Shown here in pieces: positions 12,728 through 20,898 of a DNA stretch of 25,108 nt (positions are counted from its first letter, which is position 1; each line of letters begins with the position of its first letter). A program made the position numbers and the translations under genes. Location: contig JBBQQT010000035.1 in assembly GCA_038215555.1 (NCBI GenBank), positions 1 to 25,108 of the forward strand, given 5' to 3'. This DNA is from PFJX01 sp038215555 (GTDB lineage: Bacteria; Pseudomonadota; Gammaproteobacteria; Burkholderiales; Thiobacillaceae). The notes under the pieces were generated by a model. That model was not told the origin of the DNA, did no database searches, and was given only the letters and a program-made list of their open reading frames with translations.

Positions 12728-14716
12728 ATGGCAACACGTAACGACCTCGCAAACGCCATCCGCGCACTTGCAATGGATGCTGTCGAGAAAGCCAAGTCCG
12801 GTCACCCGGGCGCCCCGATGGGCATGGCGGAAATCTCTGAAGTGCTCTGGAATCACCACCTGCGCCACAACCCGGCCAACCCCAAGTGGCCCGACCGTGA
12901 CCGTTTTGTGCTGTCCAACGGCCATGGCTCGATGCTGATTTATGCGCTGCTTCACCTGACCGGCTATGACGTCACCGTTGACGACCTGAAGAGCTTCCGT
13001 CAGCTGCATTCGCGGACTCCGGGCCACCCGGAATACGGTTACACCGCGGGCGTCGAGACCACGACCGGCCCGCTGGGTCAGGGCATTACCAATGCGGTGG
13101 GCTTTGCGCTGGCCGAGAAGTTGATGGCGCATGAGTTCAACAAGCCCGGCCTCGATATCGTCAATCACCACACCTATGTGTTCATGGGCGACGGTTGCAT
13201 GATGGAAGGCATCTCCCACGAGGCCTGCGCTCTGGCTGGTACCTGGCACCTGAACAAACTGATCGCGTTCTGGGATGACAATGGCATCTCGATCGACGGT
13301 CACACCGATGGCTGGTTCACTGACGATACCCCGAAGCGCTTTGAAGCCTACGGCTGGAACGTGATTGCCAACGTTGACGGCCATGACGCCGTAGCCGTGG
13401 AAGCTGCCGTGCAGAAGGCCAAGCAGTCTGCCGACAAGCCCACCCTGATCTGCTGCAAGACCATCATCGGCAAGGGCTCCCCGAACAAGGAAGGCACCCA
13501 CGATGTGCACGGCGCCGCCCTCGGCAACGCCGAGATCGAGGCCACCCGCAAGCACATTGGCTGGAACCACGAGCCCTTCGTCATTCCCCAGGACGTCTAC
13601 GACGGCTGGGACGCCAAGACCAAGGGCGAGGGCCTGGAAAAGCTGTGGAACAACAAGTTTGCCGAGTACGCGACCCAGTTCCCTGAGCTGGCCACCGAGT
13701 TCACCCGCCGCATGAATGGCGAGTTGCCCGCCGACTGGGCCGGCCGCGTACAAGCCGCCCTGGCCACCACGCTGGAGAAGGCCGAGACCGTGGCCACCCG
13801 CAAGGCCAGCCAGTTGGCCATCGAACGTCTGGTTTCCACCCTGCCCGAGCGCGTCGGCGGTTCCGCCGATCTGACCGGTTCCAACCTGACCAACTGGCCC
13901 GGCTGCCACCCGCTGCATCGCAATCCGGGCGGCAACTACATCTCCTACGGCGTGCGCGAGTTCGGCATGGCCGCCATCATGAATGGCCTGGCGCTGCACG
14001 GCGGCCTGTTCCCGTTCGGCGGCACTTTCCTGATGTTCTCGGAATACATGCGCAATGCCTTGCGCATGTCGGCGCTGATGAAACTGCGCGTGGTCTACGT
14101 GTTCACCCACGACTCCATCGGACTCGGCGAGGACGGCCCGACCCACCAGCCGGTGGAGCAGACCGCCACCCTGCGCATGATCCCCAACATGACCGTCTGG
14201 CGTCCGTGCGACACTACTGAAACCCTGGTTGCCTGGGCGGCCAGCGTCGAGAAGAAGGATGGTCCGAGCTGCCATATCCTGAGCCGCCAGAACCTGCCTT
14301 TCGTCAAGCGCACCGATGCCCAGATCGCTGACATCCGCAAGGGCGGTTACGTGTTGTCTGATTGCGACGGCGCCGCCAATGTGGTGCTGATCGCCACTGG
14401 TTCGGAAGTGGAACTGGCGATGAAGGCACAGGAAGCTCTGAAGTCAGAAGGCATCAATGCCCGCGTCGTGTCCATGCCTTCCACCAACGAGTTCGACAAG
14501 CAGGACCAGGCCTACAAGGACGGTGTGCTGCTGCCCGCTGTGCGCAAGGTCGCCATCGAGGCCGGCGTCACCGACGGCTGGTGGAAGTACGTCGGCCTGC
14601 GCGGCGCGGTTGTCGGCCTTGACCGTTTCGGCGAATCGGCCCCCGCGCCGCTGCTGTTCAAGGAGTTCGGTTTCACCGTCGAGAACGTGGTCGCCAAGGT
14701 CAAGGGCATTCTGTAA
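12728..14716 (+). CDS. tkt: Transketolase
   Basis: Transketolase moves two-carbon ketol units between sugar phosphates in the pentose phosphate pathway and Calvin cycle, using thiamine diphosphate and Mg2+. The 662-aa protein matches the usual length of about 660. The TPP motif is GDGCMMEGISHE (154-165) through DDNGISIDG (183-191). GHPGAPMGMA, SNGHGSMLIYA, TTTGPLGQG and the pyrimidine-domain GLGEDGPTHQPVEQ are intact. GAGGAA lies upstream of the ATG. It is the first gene of the tkt-gap-pgk-pyk-fba run. Codon use is strongly biased to C/G in the third position, as expected for a highly expressed gene. Confidence 0.98.
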   Translation: MATRNDLANAIRALAMDAVEKAKSGHPGAPMGMAEISEVLWNHHLRHNPANPKWPDRDRFVLSNGHGSMLIYALLHLTGYDVTVDDLKSFRQLHSRTPGHPEYGYTAGVETTTGPLGQGITNAVGFALAEKLMAHEFNKPGLDIVNHHTYVFMGDGCMMEGISHEACALAGTWHLNKLIAFWDDNGISIDGHTDGWFTDDTPKRFEAYGWNVIANVDGHDAVAVEAAVQKAKQSADKPTLICCKTIIGKGSPNKEGTHDVHGAALGNAEIEATRKHIGWNHEPFVIPQDVYDGWDAKTKGEGLEKLWNNKFAEYATQFPELATEFTRRMNGELPADWAGRVQAALATTLEKAETVATRKASQLAIERLVSTLPERVGGSADLTGSNLTNWPGCHPLHRNPGGNYISYGVREFGMAAIMNGLALHGGLFPFGGTFLMFSEYMRNALRMSALMKLRVVYVFTHDSIGLGEDGPTHQPVEQTATLRMIPNMTVWRPCDTTETLVAWAASVEKKDGPSCHILSRQNLPFVKRTDAQIADIRKGGYVLSDCDGAANVVLIATGSEVELAMKAQEALKSEGINARVVSMPSTNEFDKQDQAYKDGVLLPAVRKVAIEAGVTDGWWKYVGLRGAVVGLDRFGESAPAPLLFKEFGFTVENVVAKVKGIL

Positions 14717-14736
14717 TCGGCGTCCTGTCTTTATAT

Positions 14737-14763
14737 CCGGAAGCGGACGTCAGCCGCTTTCGG
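14737..14763 (+). other. Intercistronic hairpin between tkt and gap
   Basis: CCGGAAGCGG (14737-14746) pairs with CCGCTTTCGG (14754-14763) around a 7-nt loop, with one G-U pair. No T-tract follows, so it is not a full terminator. It may be an RNA-stability or processing element between the two cistrons. Confidence 0.55.
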
Positions 14764-14794
14764 AGCAAACCTTAATCGTCAACAAGGAGCAGTT

Positions 14795-15793
14795 ATGACT
14801 ATCAAAGTAGGCATCAATGGTTTTGGTCGTATCGGTCGCATGGCTTTCCGTGCCATCGCCAAAGATTTCCCCGGCATCGAAGTGGTTGGCATCAACGACT
14901 TGCTTGAGCCTGACTACCTGGCTTACATGCTGAAGTACGACTCCGTGCATGGCCGTTTCAATGGCGCCGTTTCCACCGAAGGCGGCAACATGGTCGTCAA
15001 CGGCAAGACCATCCGTCTGACCGCTGAGCGCGACCCTGCCAATCTGAAGTGGAACGAAATCGGCGCCGACATCGTCATCGACTGCACTGGCTTCTTCCTG
15101 ACCACTGAATCCTGCCAGGCCCACATCACCGCCGGCGCCAAGAAGGTGGTGCAGTCCGCCCCCTCCAAAGACGCCACCCCGATGTTCGTTTACGGCGTGA
15201 ACCATTCCAAGTATGCCGGCGAAGCCATCGTTTCCGCCGCGTCCTGCACCACCAACTGCCTGGCGCCCGTGGCCAAGGTGTTGAACGACAACTGGGGCAT
15301 CAAGCGCGGCCTGATGACCACCGTGCATGCGGCCACCGCGACCCAGAAGACTGTTGACGGCCCCACCATGAAAGACTGGCGTGGTGGACGCGGCATCCTG
15401 GAAAACATCATTCCGTCCTCCACTGGCGCCGCCAAGGCTGCCGGTGTGGTGCTGCCGGAACTGAAGGGCAAGCTGACCGGCATGGCCTTCCGCGTTCCCA
15501 CCTCCGACGTCTCCGTGGTTGACCTGACCGTCGAGCTGAACAAGGAAGCCACCTACGCCGACATCTGCGCCGCCATGAAGGCCGCCTCCGAAGGCGCCAT
15601 GAAGGGCGTGCTCGGCTACACCGACGAGAAAGTGGTTTCCACCGACTTCGTCGGCAACTCCGCACCCTCCACCTTCGACGCCGAAGCCGGCATCGCGCTG
15701 GACAGCACCTTCGTCAAGGTGGTGGCCTGGTACGACAACGAGTACGGCTACACCTGCAACATGCTGCGTCTGGTCGAGCACGTCGCCAAGTAA
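14795..15793 (+). CDS. gap: Glyceraldehyde-3-phosphate dehydrogenase, type I
   Basis: This enzyme interconverts glyceraldehyde-3-phosphate and 1,3-bisphosphoglycerate with NAD(P). The 332-aa protein starts with the Rossmann motif INGFGRIGR (7-15). Asp35 in INDL is the position that usually favours NAD. The active-site motif SAASCTTNCLAP places the catalytic Cys at 151. The C-terminal YDNEYGYTCNMLRL is typical. AAGGAGCAGTT just before the ATG provides the ribosome-binding site. Its place after transketolase and before pgk is the common betaproteobacterial order. Confidence 0.98.
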   Translation: MTIKVGINGFGRIGRMAFRAIAKDFPGIEVVGINDLLEPDYLAYMLKYDSVHGRFNGAVSTEGGNMVVNGKTIRLTAERDPANLKWNEIGADIVIDCTGFFLTTESCQAHITAGAKKVVQSAPSKDATPMFVYGVNHSKYAGEAIVSAASCTTNCLAPVAKVLNDNWGIKRGLMTTVHAATATQKTVDGPTMKDWRGGRGILENIIPSSTGAAKAAGVVLPELKGKLTGMAFRVPTSDVSVVDLTVELNKEATYADICAAMKAASEGAMKGVLGYTDEKVVSTDFVGNSAPSTFDAEAGIALDSTFVKVVAWYDNEYGYTCNMLRLVEHVAK

Positions 15794-15798
15794 TCGAC

Positions 15799-15827
15799 GT
15801 AGAGGCGGGTTTGAAACCCGCCTCTAC
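15799..15827. repeat. 29-nt perfect palindrome (gap-pgk spacer, copy 1)
   Basis: GTAGAGGCGGGTTT and AAACCCGCCTCTAC are perfect complements around a single G, starting 6 nt after the gap stop codon. There is no T-tract behind it, so read-through into pgk is expected. Confidence 0.85.
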
Positions 15828-15839
15828 ACATTGTGAGCC

Positions 15840-15868
15840 GTAAGGCCTGAGTTCAACCCAGCCCTTAC
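15840..15868. repeat. 29-nt imperfect palindrome (gap-pgk spacer, copy 2)
   Basis: A second palindrome of exactly the same length begins 12 nt after the first. Its arms are GTAAGGCCTGAGTT and AACCCAGCCCTTAC, complementary apart from two mismatched pairs. It shares the GTA...GTT / AAC...TAC layout of copy 1, so the two look like members of one dispersed palindromic family. Confidence 0.7.
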
Positions 15869-15895
15869 CACTTACTTCATTCAAGGAGCATCAGA

Positions 15896-17080
15896 ATGGC
15901 CAAATTCCTCCGTATGACCGACCTCGACCTGAAGGGCAAACGCGTTTTCATCCGCGCCGACCTGAACGTACCTGTCAAGGATGGCAAAGTGACTTCCGAC
16001 GCCCGTATCACCGCCTCCATGCCGACCATCGAGCATGCCATCAAGGCCGGTGCCAAGGTCATGGTGACTTCCCACCTCGGTCGCCCGACCGAAGGCGAAT
16101 GGACCGAAGAAGTTTCCCTGAAGCCGGTCGCCGATGTCATGGCCGCCAAATTGGGCAAACCGGTGCGTCTGATCAAGGATTGGGTCGATGGCGGTTTCGA
16201 TGTCGCCGAAGGCGAAGTCGTGCTGCTGGAAAACTGCCGCGTCAACAAGGGCGAGAAGAAGAACGTCGAAGACACCGCGAAGAAATACGCCGCCCTGTGC
16301 GACGTGTTCGTCATGGATGCTTTCGGTACCGCGCACCGCGCCGAAGCCTCCACCTACGGCATCGCTCAGTTCGCCCCCACCGCCTGCGCCGGCATACTGG
16401 TTTCGGAAGAGTTGCTGGCGCTGGACAAGGCGTTGGCCAACCCGGCCCGCCCGATGGTCGCCATCGTCGGCGGTTCCAAGGTTTCCACCAAACTGACCGT
16501 GCTGGAAGCGTTGTCCGAGAAGTGTGAACAACTGGTCGTTGGTGGCGGCATTGCCAACACCTTCCTGGCTGCCACCGGCAAGAACGTCGGCAAATCGCTG
16601 TGTGAACACGATCTGGTGCCCACCGCACAGGCACTGATCACCAAGATGACCGCGCGCGGCGCCACCATCCCGATCGCCATCGACGTGGTTTGCGGCAAGA
16701 AATTCGATGCCAACGAACCCGCTGTCAGCAAAGCAGCCGGCGATGTGTCTGATGACGACATGATTTTTGACATCGGGCCCAAGTCCGCGCAAGAACTGGT
16801 CGACATCATCATGAAGGCGGGCACCGTGGTCTGGAATGGTCCGGTTGGGGTGTTTGAATTCGATCAGTTTGGCGAAGGCACCAAGGCTATCGCGATGGCG
16901 ATCGCCAATACCAAGGCTTTCACGCTGGCTGGCGGTGGCGACACCATTGCCGCTATCCAGAAGTACGATATCTACGACAAGGTGTCTTACATCTCGACCG
17001 CGGGTGGCGCATTCCTGGAGTACCTGGAAGGCAAAGTGTTGCCAGCCGTGGATATTCTGGAAAAGCGGGCGGCGGGCTGA
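15896..17080 (+). CDS. pgk: Phosphoglycerate kinase
   Basis: This enzyme interconverts 1,3-bisphosphoglycerate + ADP and 3-phosphoglycerate + ATP. The 394-aa protein has the substrate-binding N-domain motif RADLNVPVKDG (20-30), the TSHLGRP segment (58-64), the hinge and nucleotide site GGSKVSTKL (192-200), and the C-domain glycine-rich LAGGGDTIAAI. CAAGGAGCATCAGA before the ATG gives a strong ribosome-binding site. All key motifs are intact. Confidence 0.98.
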   Translation: MAKFLRMTDLDLKGKRVFIRADLNVPVKDGKVTSDARITASMPTIEHAIKAGAKVMVTSHLGRPTEGEWTEEVSLKPVADVMAAKLGKPVRLIKDWVDGGFDVAEGEVVLLENCRVNKGEKKNVEDTAKKYAALCDVFVMDAFGTAHRAEASTYGIAQFAPTACAGILVSEELLALDKALANPARPMVAIVGGSKVSTKLTVLEALSEKCEQLVVGGGIANTFLAATGKNVGKSLCEHDLVPTAQALITKMTARGATIPIAIDVVCGKKFDANEPAVSKAAGDVSDDDMIFDIGPKSAQELVDIIMKAGTVVWNGPVGVFEFDQFGEGTKAIAMAIANTKAFTLAGGGDTIAAIQKYDIYDKVSYISTAGGAFLEYLEGKVLPAVDILEKRAAG

Positions 17081-17084
17081 TTCA

Positions 17085-17148
17085 GTAGGAACGACGGGTT
17101 GCCAATGGCGCCCGCGACACCCTTTTTCGCGGGCATGCCCGTTCCTAC
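17085..17148. repeat. REP-like palindromic element between pgk and pyk
   Basis: The ends GTAGGAAC (17085-17092) and GTTCCTAC (17141-17148) are perfect inverted copies. The inner arms are GC-rich (GCGCCCGCGA and TCGCGGGCATGCCC) around a CACCCTTT centre. The right half resembles the widespread CGCGGG-N-CCCG-TCCTAC type of REP sequence known from Pseudomonas and relatives. It occupies nearly the whole 84-nt spacer. Confidence 0.75.
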
Positions 17149-17164
17149 GATTTCAGGATAAAAA

Positions 17165-18598
17165 ATGCTGCGCAGAACAAAAATTGTCGCCACCCTCGGG
17201 CCGGCTAGTTCGGACCCGAAAATTCTGGACAAGATGATCGAAGGCGGGGTGGATGTGGTCCGCCTCAACTTTTCTCACGGCACCCCGGAAGAACATCAAC
17301 AACGCTGTGAACTGGTGCGTTCTCTGGCCAAGACGCGTGGCCGCGCGGTCGGTGTTTTGGTCGATCTGCAAGGCCCCAAGATCCGTATCGGCAAGTTCAA
17401 GGATGGCAAGATCACGCTGAATCCGGGCGATCAATTCATCCTGGATGCCACCTGTGAACTGGGTGACCAGACCCGTGTTGGCCTTGACTACAAAGAATTG
17501 ATCAACGATGTGGCGCGTGGCGCCACGCTGCTGCTCGACGATGGCCGCATCGAAATGTGGGTTGAAGAAGTGCATGGCCATGAGGTCTTTTGCAAAGTCG
17601 TGCAAGGCGGCGTGCTGTCGAACAACAAAGGCATCAACCGCAAGGGGGGTGGGCTTTCTGCCTCGGCGCTGACTGAAAAGGACATGGAAGACATCAAGAC
17701 TGCCGCGCTGATCAAGGCGGATTATCTTGCCATCTCCTTTCCTCGTTCGGCGGCCGATGTCGAACTGGCGCGCGGATTGCTGCAGGCGGCAGGTGGCAAA
17801 GCCTGGATTGTCGCCAAGATCGAACGTGCCGAGGCGATTGAGGCATTGGAAGAAATCGTCAACGCCTCTGACGCAATCATGGTCGCCCGCGGCGATCTTG
17901 GCGTCGAAGTCGGTGATGCGGCCGTGCCAGCCTTGCAGAAACGCATGATTCGCACCGCGCGCGAGCATAACAAGGTGGTGATCACCGCGACGCAGATGAT
18001 GGAGTCGATGATTTCCAGCCCGATCCCGACTCGAGCGGAAGTTTCCGATGTGGCGAATGCGGTGCTGGATGGCACCGATGCGGTGATGTTGTCGGCGGAA
18101 ACGGCAGCCGGTCTGTATCCGGTCGAAGCGATTTCAGCGATGAATCGGGTCTGTCTGGAAGCCGAAAAGGAACTGGAAGCCAATTTTGGCAACCGTATGC
18201 TCGACCACGGTTTCCTGCGCGTGGACGAAGCTATCGCCATGTCCGCTGCCTTTACCGCGTTGCACCTGAATATCAAGGCGATTGCTGCCATGACCCAGTC
18301 CGGTTCAACGGCACTGTGGATGTCGCGTATCAGCACACATGTGCCGATCTATGCCTTGACGCCCGAAACCGAAACCCGTAGAAAAGTCACTCTTTTCCGG
18401 GGCGTGTATCCGGTCAATTTCCGCCCTTCCACCAACGAACGCGACCAGTTGCTTGCCGAAGCCGAAGATGAACTTCGCCGTCGGGGGGCAGTCCGTAACG
18501 GGGATCTGATTCTGCTCACCATCGGCGAGCCGATCGGAAAACCCGGCGGCACCAATACCATGAAGATCGTTCGCGTCGGCGAACATAAAAAAGCTTGA
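17165..18598 (+). CDS. pyk: Pyruvate kinase
   Basis: Pyruvate kinase makes pyruvate and ATP from phosphoenolpyruvate and ADP. In the 477-aa protein the N-terminus RRTKIVATLGPAS (3-15) and VVRLNFSHG (31-39, with Arg33) form the substrate site. The catalytic lysine is in AKIERAEAIEALEE (K218), and the metal and substrate loop is MVARGDLGVEVG (239-250). ATQMMESMI and DAVMLSAETAAG are intact. The C-terminal domain is full length. Having pyk in an operon with tkt, gap, pgk and fba points to a glycolytic/gluconeogenic cluster, not a purely Calvin-cycle one. AGGA lies just upstream of the ATG. Confidence 0.98.
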   Translation: MLRRTKIVATLGPASSDPKILDKMIEGGVDVVRLNFSHGTPEEHQQRCELVRSLAKTRGRAVGVLVDLQGPKIRIGKFKDGKITLNPGDQFILDATCELGDQTRVGLDYKELINDVARGATLLLDDGRIEMWVEEVHGHEVFCKVVQGGVLSNNKGINRKGGGLSASALTEKDMEDIKTAALIKADYLAISFPRSAADVELARGLLQAAGGKAWIVAKIERAEAIEALEEIVNASDAIMVARGDLGVEVGDAAVPALQKRMIRTAREHNKVVITATQMMESMISSPIPTRAEVSDVANAVLDGTDAVMLSAETAAGLYPVEAISAMNRVCLEAEKELEANFGNRMLDHGFLRVDEAIAMSAAFTALHLNIKAIAAMTQSGSTALWMSRISTHVPIYALTPETETRRKVTLFRGVYPVNFRPSTNERDQLLAEAEDELRRRGAVRNGDLILLTIGEPIGKPGGTNTMKIVRVGEHKKA

Positions 18599-18638
18599 TT
18601 AAGTTCACTCTTACGCTTACCCAATAGGAGATTTACAG

Positions 18639-19706
18639 ATGGCTCTGATTTCCCTGCGTCAACTGCTCGACCACGCTGCCGAAAATGGCTACGGCCTGCC
18701 GGCTTTCAACGTCAACAACATGGAACAAGTCCAGGCAATCATGCTGGCTGCCGACGCTGCCAACAGCCCGGTGATTCTGCAAGGTTCCGCCGGCGCGCGT
18801 TCTTACGCCGGTGAGCCGTTCCTGCGTCACCTGATCCTGGCCGCGATCGAGCAATATCCGCATATCCCGGTCTGTATGCACCAGGATCACGGTGCATCGC
18901 CCAGCATCTGCTTCCGTTCCATCCAGTCCGGCTTCAGCTCGGTGATGATGGACGGTTCCCTCGGCACTGACGGCAAGACCCCATCCACCTACGAATACAA
19001 CGTTGCCACCACCGCGCACGTCACCGAACTGGCACATGCCTGCGGCGTTTCCGTCGAAGGCGAATTGGGTTGCCTGGGTTCCCTGGAAACCGGTAAAGCC
19101 GGCGAAGAAGATGGCCACGGCGCCGAAGGCGTGCTGGATCATTCCGCGCTGCTGACCGATCCCGACGAAGCCGCCGATTTCGTATCCAAGACCCGTGTCG
19201 ATGCGCTTGCCATCGCCATCGGCACCAGCCACGGCGCCTACAAGTTCACCCAGAAGCCCACCGGCAAGGTGCTGCGTATCGACCGCGTCAAGGAAATCCA
19301 CGCCCGCATCCCGAACGTGCACCTGGTCATGCACGGTTCCTCCTCGGTGCCGGAAGACTGGCTCGCAATCATCAACAGCTACGGCGGCGACATGGGCCAG
19401 ACCTACGGCGTGCCGGTCAGCGAAATCGTCGAAGGCATCAAGAACGGCGTACGCAAGGTGAATATCGACACCGATCTGCGTATGGCTTCCACTGGCGCAA
19501 TCCGCAAGCATCTGGCCGAGAACAAGTCGAACTTCGATCCGCGCAAGTTCCTGAAGGATGCCACCAAGGCGATGAGCGGTATCTGCCAGGCGCGCTACGA
19601 AGCCTTCGGCGCAGCAGGTATGGCGAGCAAGATCGCCAAGGTTTACAGCCTGGAAGACATGCAGAAGCGCTACGACAAGGGCGAACTTGATCCGAAGATC
19701 AACTGA
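18639..19706 (+). CDS. fba: Class II fructose-bisphosphate aldolase
   Basis: This Zn2+-dependent aldolase interconverts fructose-1,6-bisphosphate with dihydroxyacetone phosphate and glyceraldehyde-3-phosphate. In Calvin-cycle bacteria it also makes sedoheptulose bisphosphate. The 355-aa protein is of the CbbA-like subtype (usual length about 350). Features are LPAFNVNNMEQVQA (20-33), the metal-site motif CMHQDHG (79-85), EGELGCLGSLE, GTSHGAYKF and LVMHGSSSVPE, which holds another metal histidine. TAGGAGATTTACAG gives the ribosome-binding site. Only 40 nt separate it from pyk and no hairpin is seen there. Confidence 0.97.
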   Translation: MALISLRQLLDHAAENGYGLPAFNVNNMEQVQAIMLAADAANSPVILQGSAGARSYAGEPFLRHLILAAIEQYPHIPVCMHQDHGASPSICFRSIQSGFSSVMMDGSLGTDGKTPSTYEYNVATTAHVTELAHACGVSVEGELGCLGSLETGKAGEEDGHGAEGVLDHSALLTDPDEAADFVSKTRVDALAIAIGTSHGAYKFTQKPTGKVLRIDRVKEIHARIPNVHLVMHGSSSVPEDWLAIINSYGGDMGQTYGVPVSEIVEGIKNGVRKVNIDTDLRMASTGAIRKHLAENKSNFDPRKFLKDATKAMSGICQARYEAFGAAGMASKIAKVYSLEDMQKRYDKGELDPKIN

Positions 19707-19711
19707 TTCGG

Positions 19712-19880
19712 CGAGGAACCTGTCGGACTTTGGTCGTCGATAGCGAAAACCGGCCCCGGCGAGCCCATTTTTTGCCGGATTCGCCGCTGCATGGCTGTTC
19801 CATGGGGCAAGAAGCCGGTGAAAAATGGGCCGTCGCGGTCGGTTTGCAGCCGACGATTCCAAAGTCCGATAGGCTCCTAG
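19712..19880. mobile_element. MITE-like 169-bp long palindrome between fba and purC
   Basis: The ends are imperfect inverted repeats: CGAGGAACCTGTCGGACTTT on the left and the complement of AAAGTCCGATAGGCTCCTAG on the right. The match continues inward: GG-TCGTCG with CGACGATTCC, AAAACCGGCC with GGTCGGTTT, and GAGCCCATTTTTTGCCGG with CCGGTGAAAAATGGGCC. Almost the whole element therefore folds into one long hairpin. It encodes no transposase. It starts 5 nt after the fba stop. The structure fits a non-autonomous element or a large REP/BIME-type repeat; no obvious flanking target duplication is visible. Confidence 0.65.
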
Positions 19881-19901
19881 TCATTCTCTTGTGGTCTGAA
19901 G

Positions 19902-19938
19902 CCGGCAGCGGGGATTCTCGCTGCCGGTTTTTCTTTTT
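19902..19938 (+). terminator. Rho-independent terminator after the central-carbon operon
   Basis: A 9-bp perfect stem CCGGCAGCG / CGCTGCCGG with an 8-nt loop is followed by TTTTTCTTTTT. It ends 24 nt before the purC start, so it should stop transcripts from fba. purC must then rely on read-through or its own promoter downstream of the hairpin, for which there is little room. Confidence 0.93.
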
Positions 19939-19962
19939 ACGGTATCTGATGACGGTATTCGC

Positions 19963-20841
19963 ATGAACACCTTATTTGAATCCTCCATCCAATCCCTGCC
20001 TTTGCTGCATAAGGGCAAGGTACGCGATATCTATGGCGTGGATGACCAGCGCATGCTGATTGTGACCACGGATCGACTTTCCGCCTTCGATGTCGTGTTG
20101 CCGACGCCTATTCCGGGCAAGGGCCGTATTCTCACTGCCGTCGCCGATTTCTGGTTTGCCAAGCTGGCCGACATCATGCCGAACCAGCTGACTGGCGATG
20201 CACCCGAGTCGGTGGTTGCCCCGGCTGAACGGGAGCAGGTGGCTGGCCGTGCCATCGTGGTCAAACGGCTCAAGGCCTTGCCGGTGGAGGCCATCGTACG
20301 CGGCTATCTGGTCGGTTCAGGCTGGGCTGAATACAATCAAAATGGAAAGGTCTGCGGCATTCCATTACCGGATCGGATGCAACTGGCCGATCGTCTGCCG
20401 GAGCCTTTGTTCACGCCATCAACCAAGGCAGCGATTGGCGAGCACGATGAAAATATCGACTTCGAGCGTTGCCAGGCCTTGCTTGGTAAAGACCTTGCCG
20501 CTCAGGTGCGTGACGCGTCGATCGCTTTGTACACGGCGGCGGCGGAATTCGCGCTGACCCGCGGCATCATCATTGCCGATACGAAATTTGAGTTCGGCCT
20601 TGATGCGAACGGCACGCTGACGTTGATCGATGAAGTGCTGACGCCGGATTCATCCCGTTTCTGGCCGCTTGATCAGTACCGTGTGGGCGAAAATCCCCCC
20701 AGTTACGACAAGCAGTATGTGCGTGATTGGTTGACAGCCTCGGGCTGGAACAAGCAGGCGCCAGGGCCTGAACTACCGCCGGACATCGTCGCGCGTACCG
20801 CCGAGAAATATCGCGAAGCCTTGCGCTTGTTGACGGACTGA
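19963..20841 (+). CDS. purC: Phosphoribosylaminoimidazole-succinocarboxamide synthase (SAICAR synthetase)
   Basis: PurC joins aspartate to CAIR with ATP in purine biosynthesis. The 292-aa protein belongs to the longer form of the family (E. coli PurC is about 237). Motifs are GKVRDIY (18-24), TTDRLSAFDVVLPTPIPGKG, VEAIVRGYLVGSGWAEY, ADTKFEFG and IDEVLTPDSSRFWP. The start codon has no clear Shine-Dalgarno sequence. The terminator just upstream separates it from fba although the order fba-purC is common in related genomes (family knowledge). It converges on prsR. Confidence 0.97.
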   Translation: MNTLFESSIQSLPLLHKGKVRDIYGVDDQRMLIVTTDRLSAFDVVLPTPIPGKGRILTAVADFWFAKLADIMPNQLTGDAPESVVAPAEREQVAGRAIVVKRLKALPVEAIVRGYLVGSGWAEYNQNGKVCGIPLPDRMQLADRLPEPLFTPSTKAAIGEHDENIDFERCQALLGKDLAAQVRDASIALYTAAAEFALTRGIIIADTKFEFGLDANGTLTLIDEVLTPDSSRFWPLDQYRVGENPPSYDKQYVRDWLTASGWNKQAPGPELPPDIVARTAEKYREALRLLTD

Positions 20842-20854
20842 AGCGCTGGCGTCG

Positions 20855-20886
20855 GGTTGGTGTGAGGTTGGTGTGGGGTTGGTGAG
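20855..20886. repeat. 11-bp tandem repeat between purC and prsR
   Basis: GGTTGGTGTGA, GGTTGGTGTGG and GGTTGGTGAG follow each other directly in the 57-bp gap between the convergent genes. No hairpin terminator for either gene is seen there. Confidence 0.75.
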
Positions 20887-20898
20887 CGTGTTGCCAGT

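Noticed and set aside
12644..14275. 543-codon open frame on the minus strand opposite tkt
   Set aside because: It lies antisense to a perfect transketolase. Its sequence is Gly/Val/His-rich as expected from the complement of biased GC-rich codons, and no family is recognised.
11041..14716. Calvin-cycle (cbb) operon assignment for tkt-gap-pgk-pyk-fba
   Set aside because: No RuBisCO, phosphoribulokinase or CbbR gene is in the window and pyk is included, so the neutral central-carbon naming is kept.
14750..15781. 343-codon minus-strand frame opposite gap
   Set aside because: Shadow of gap codon bias, with a composition dominated by Gly, Val and His and no motif.
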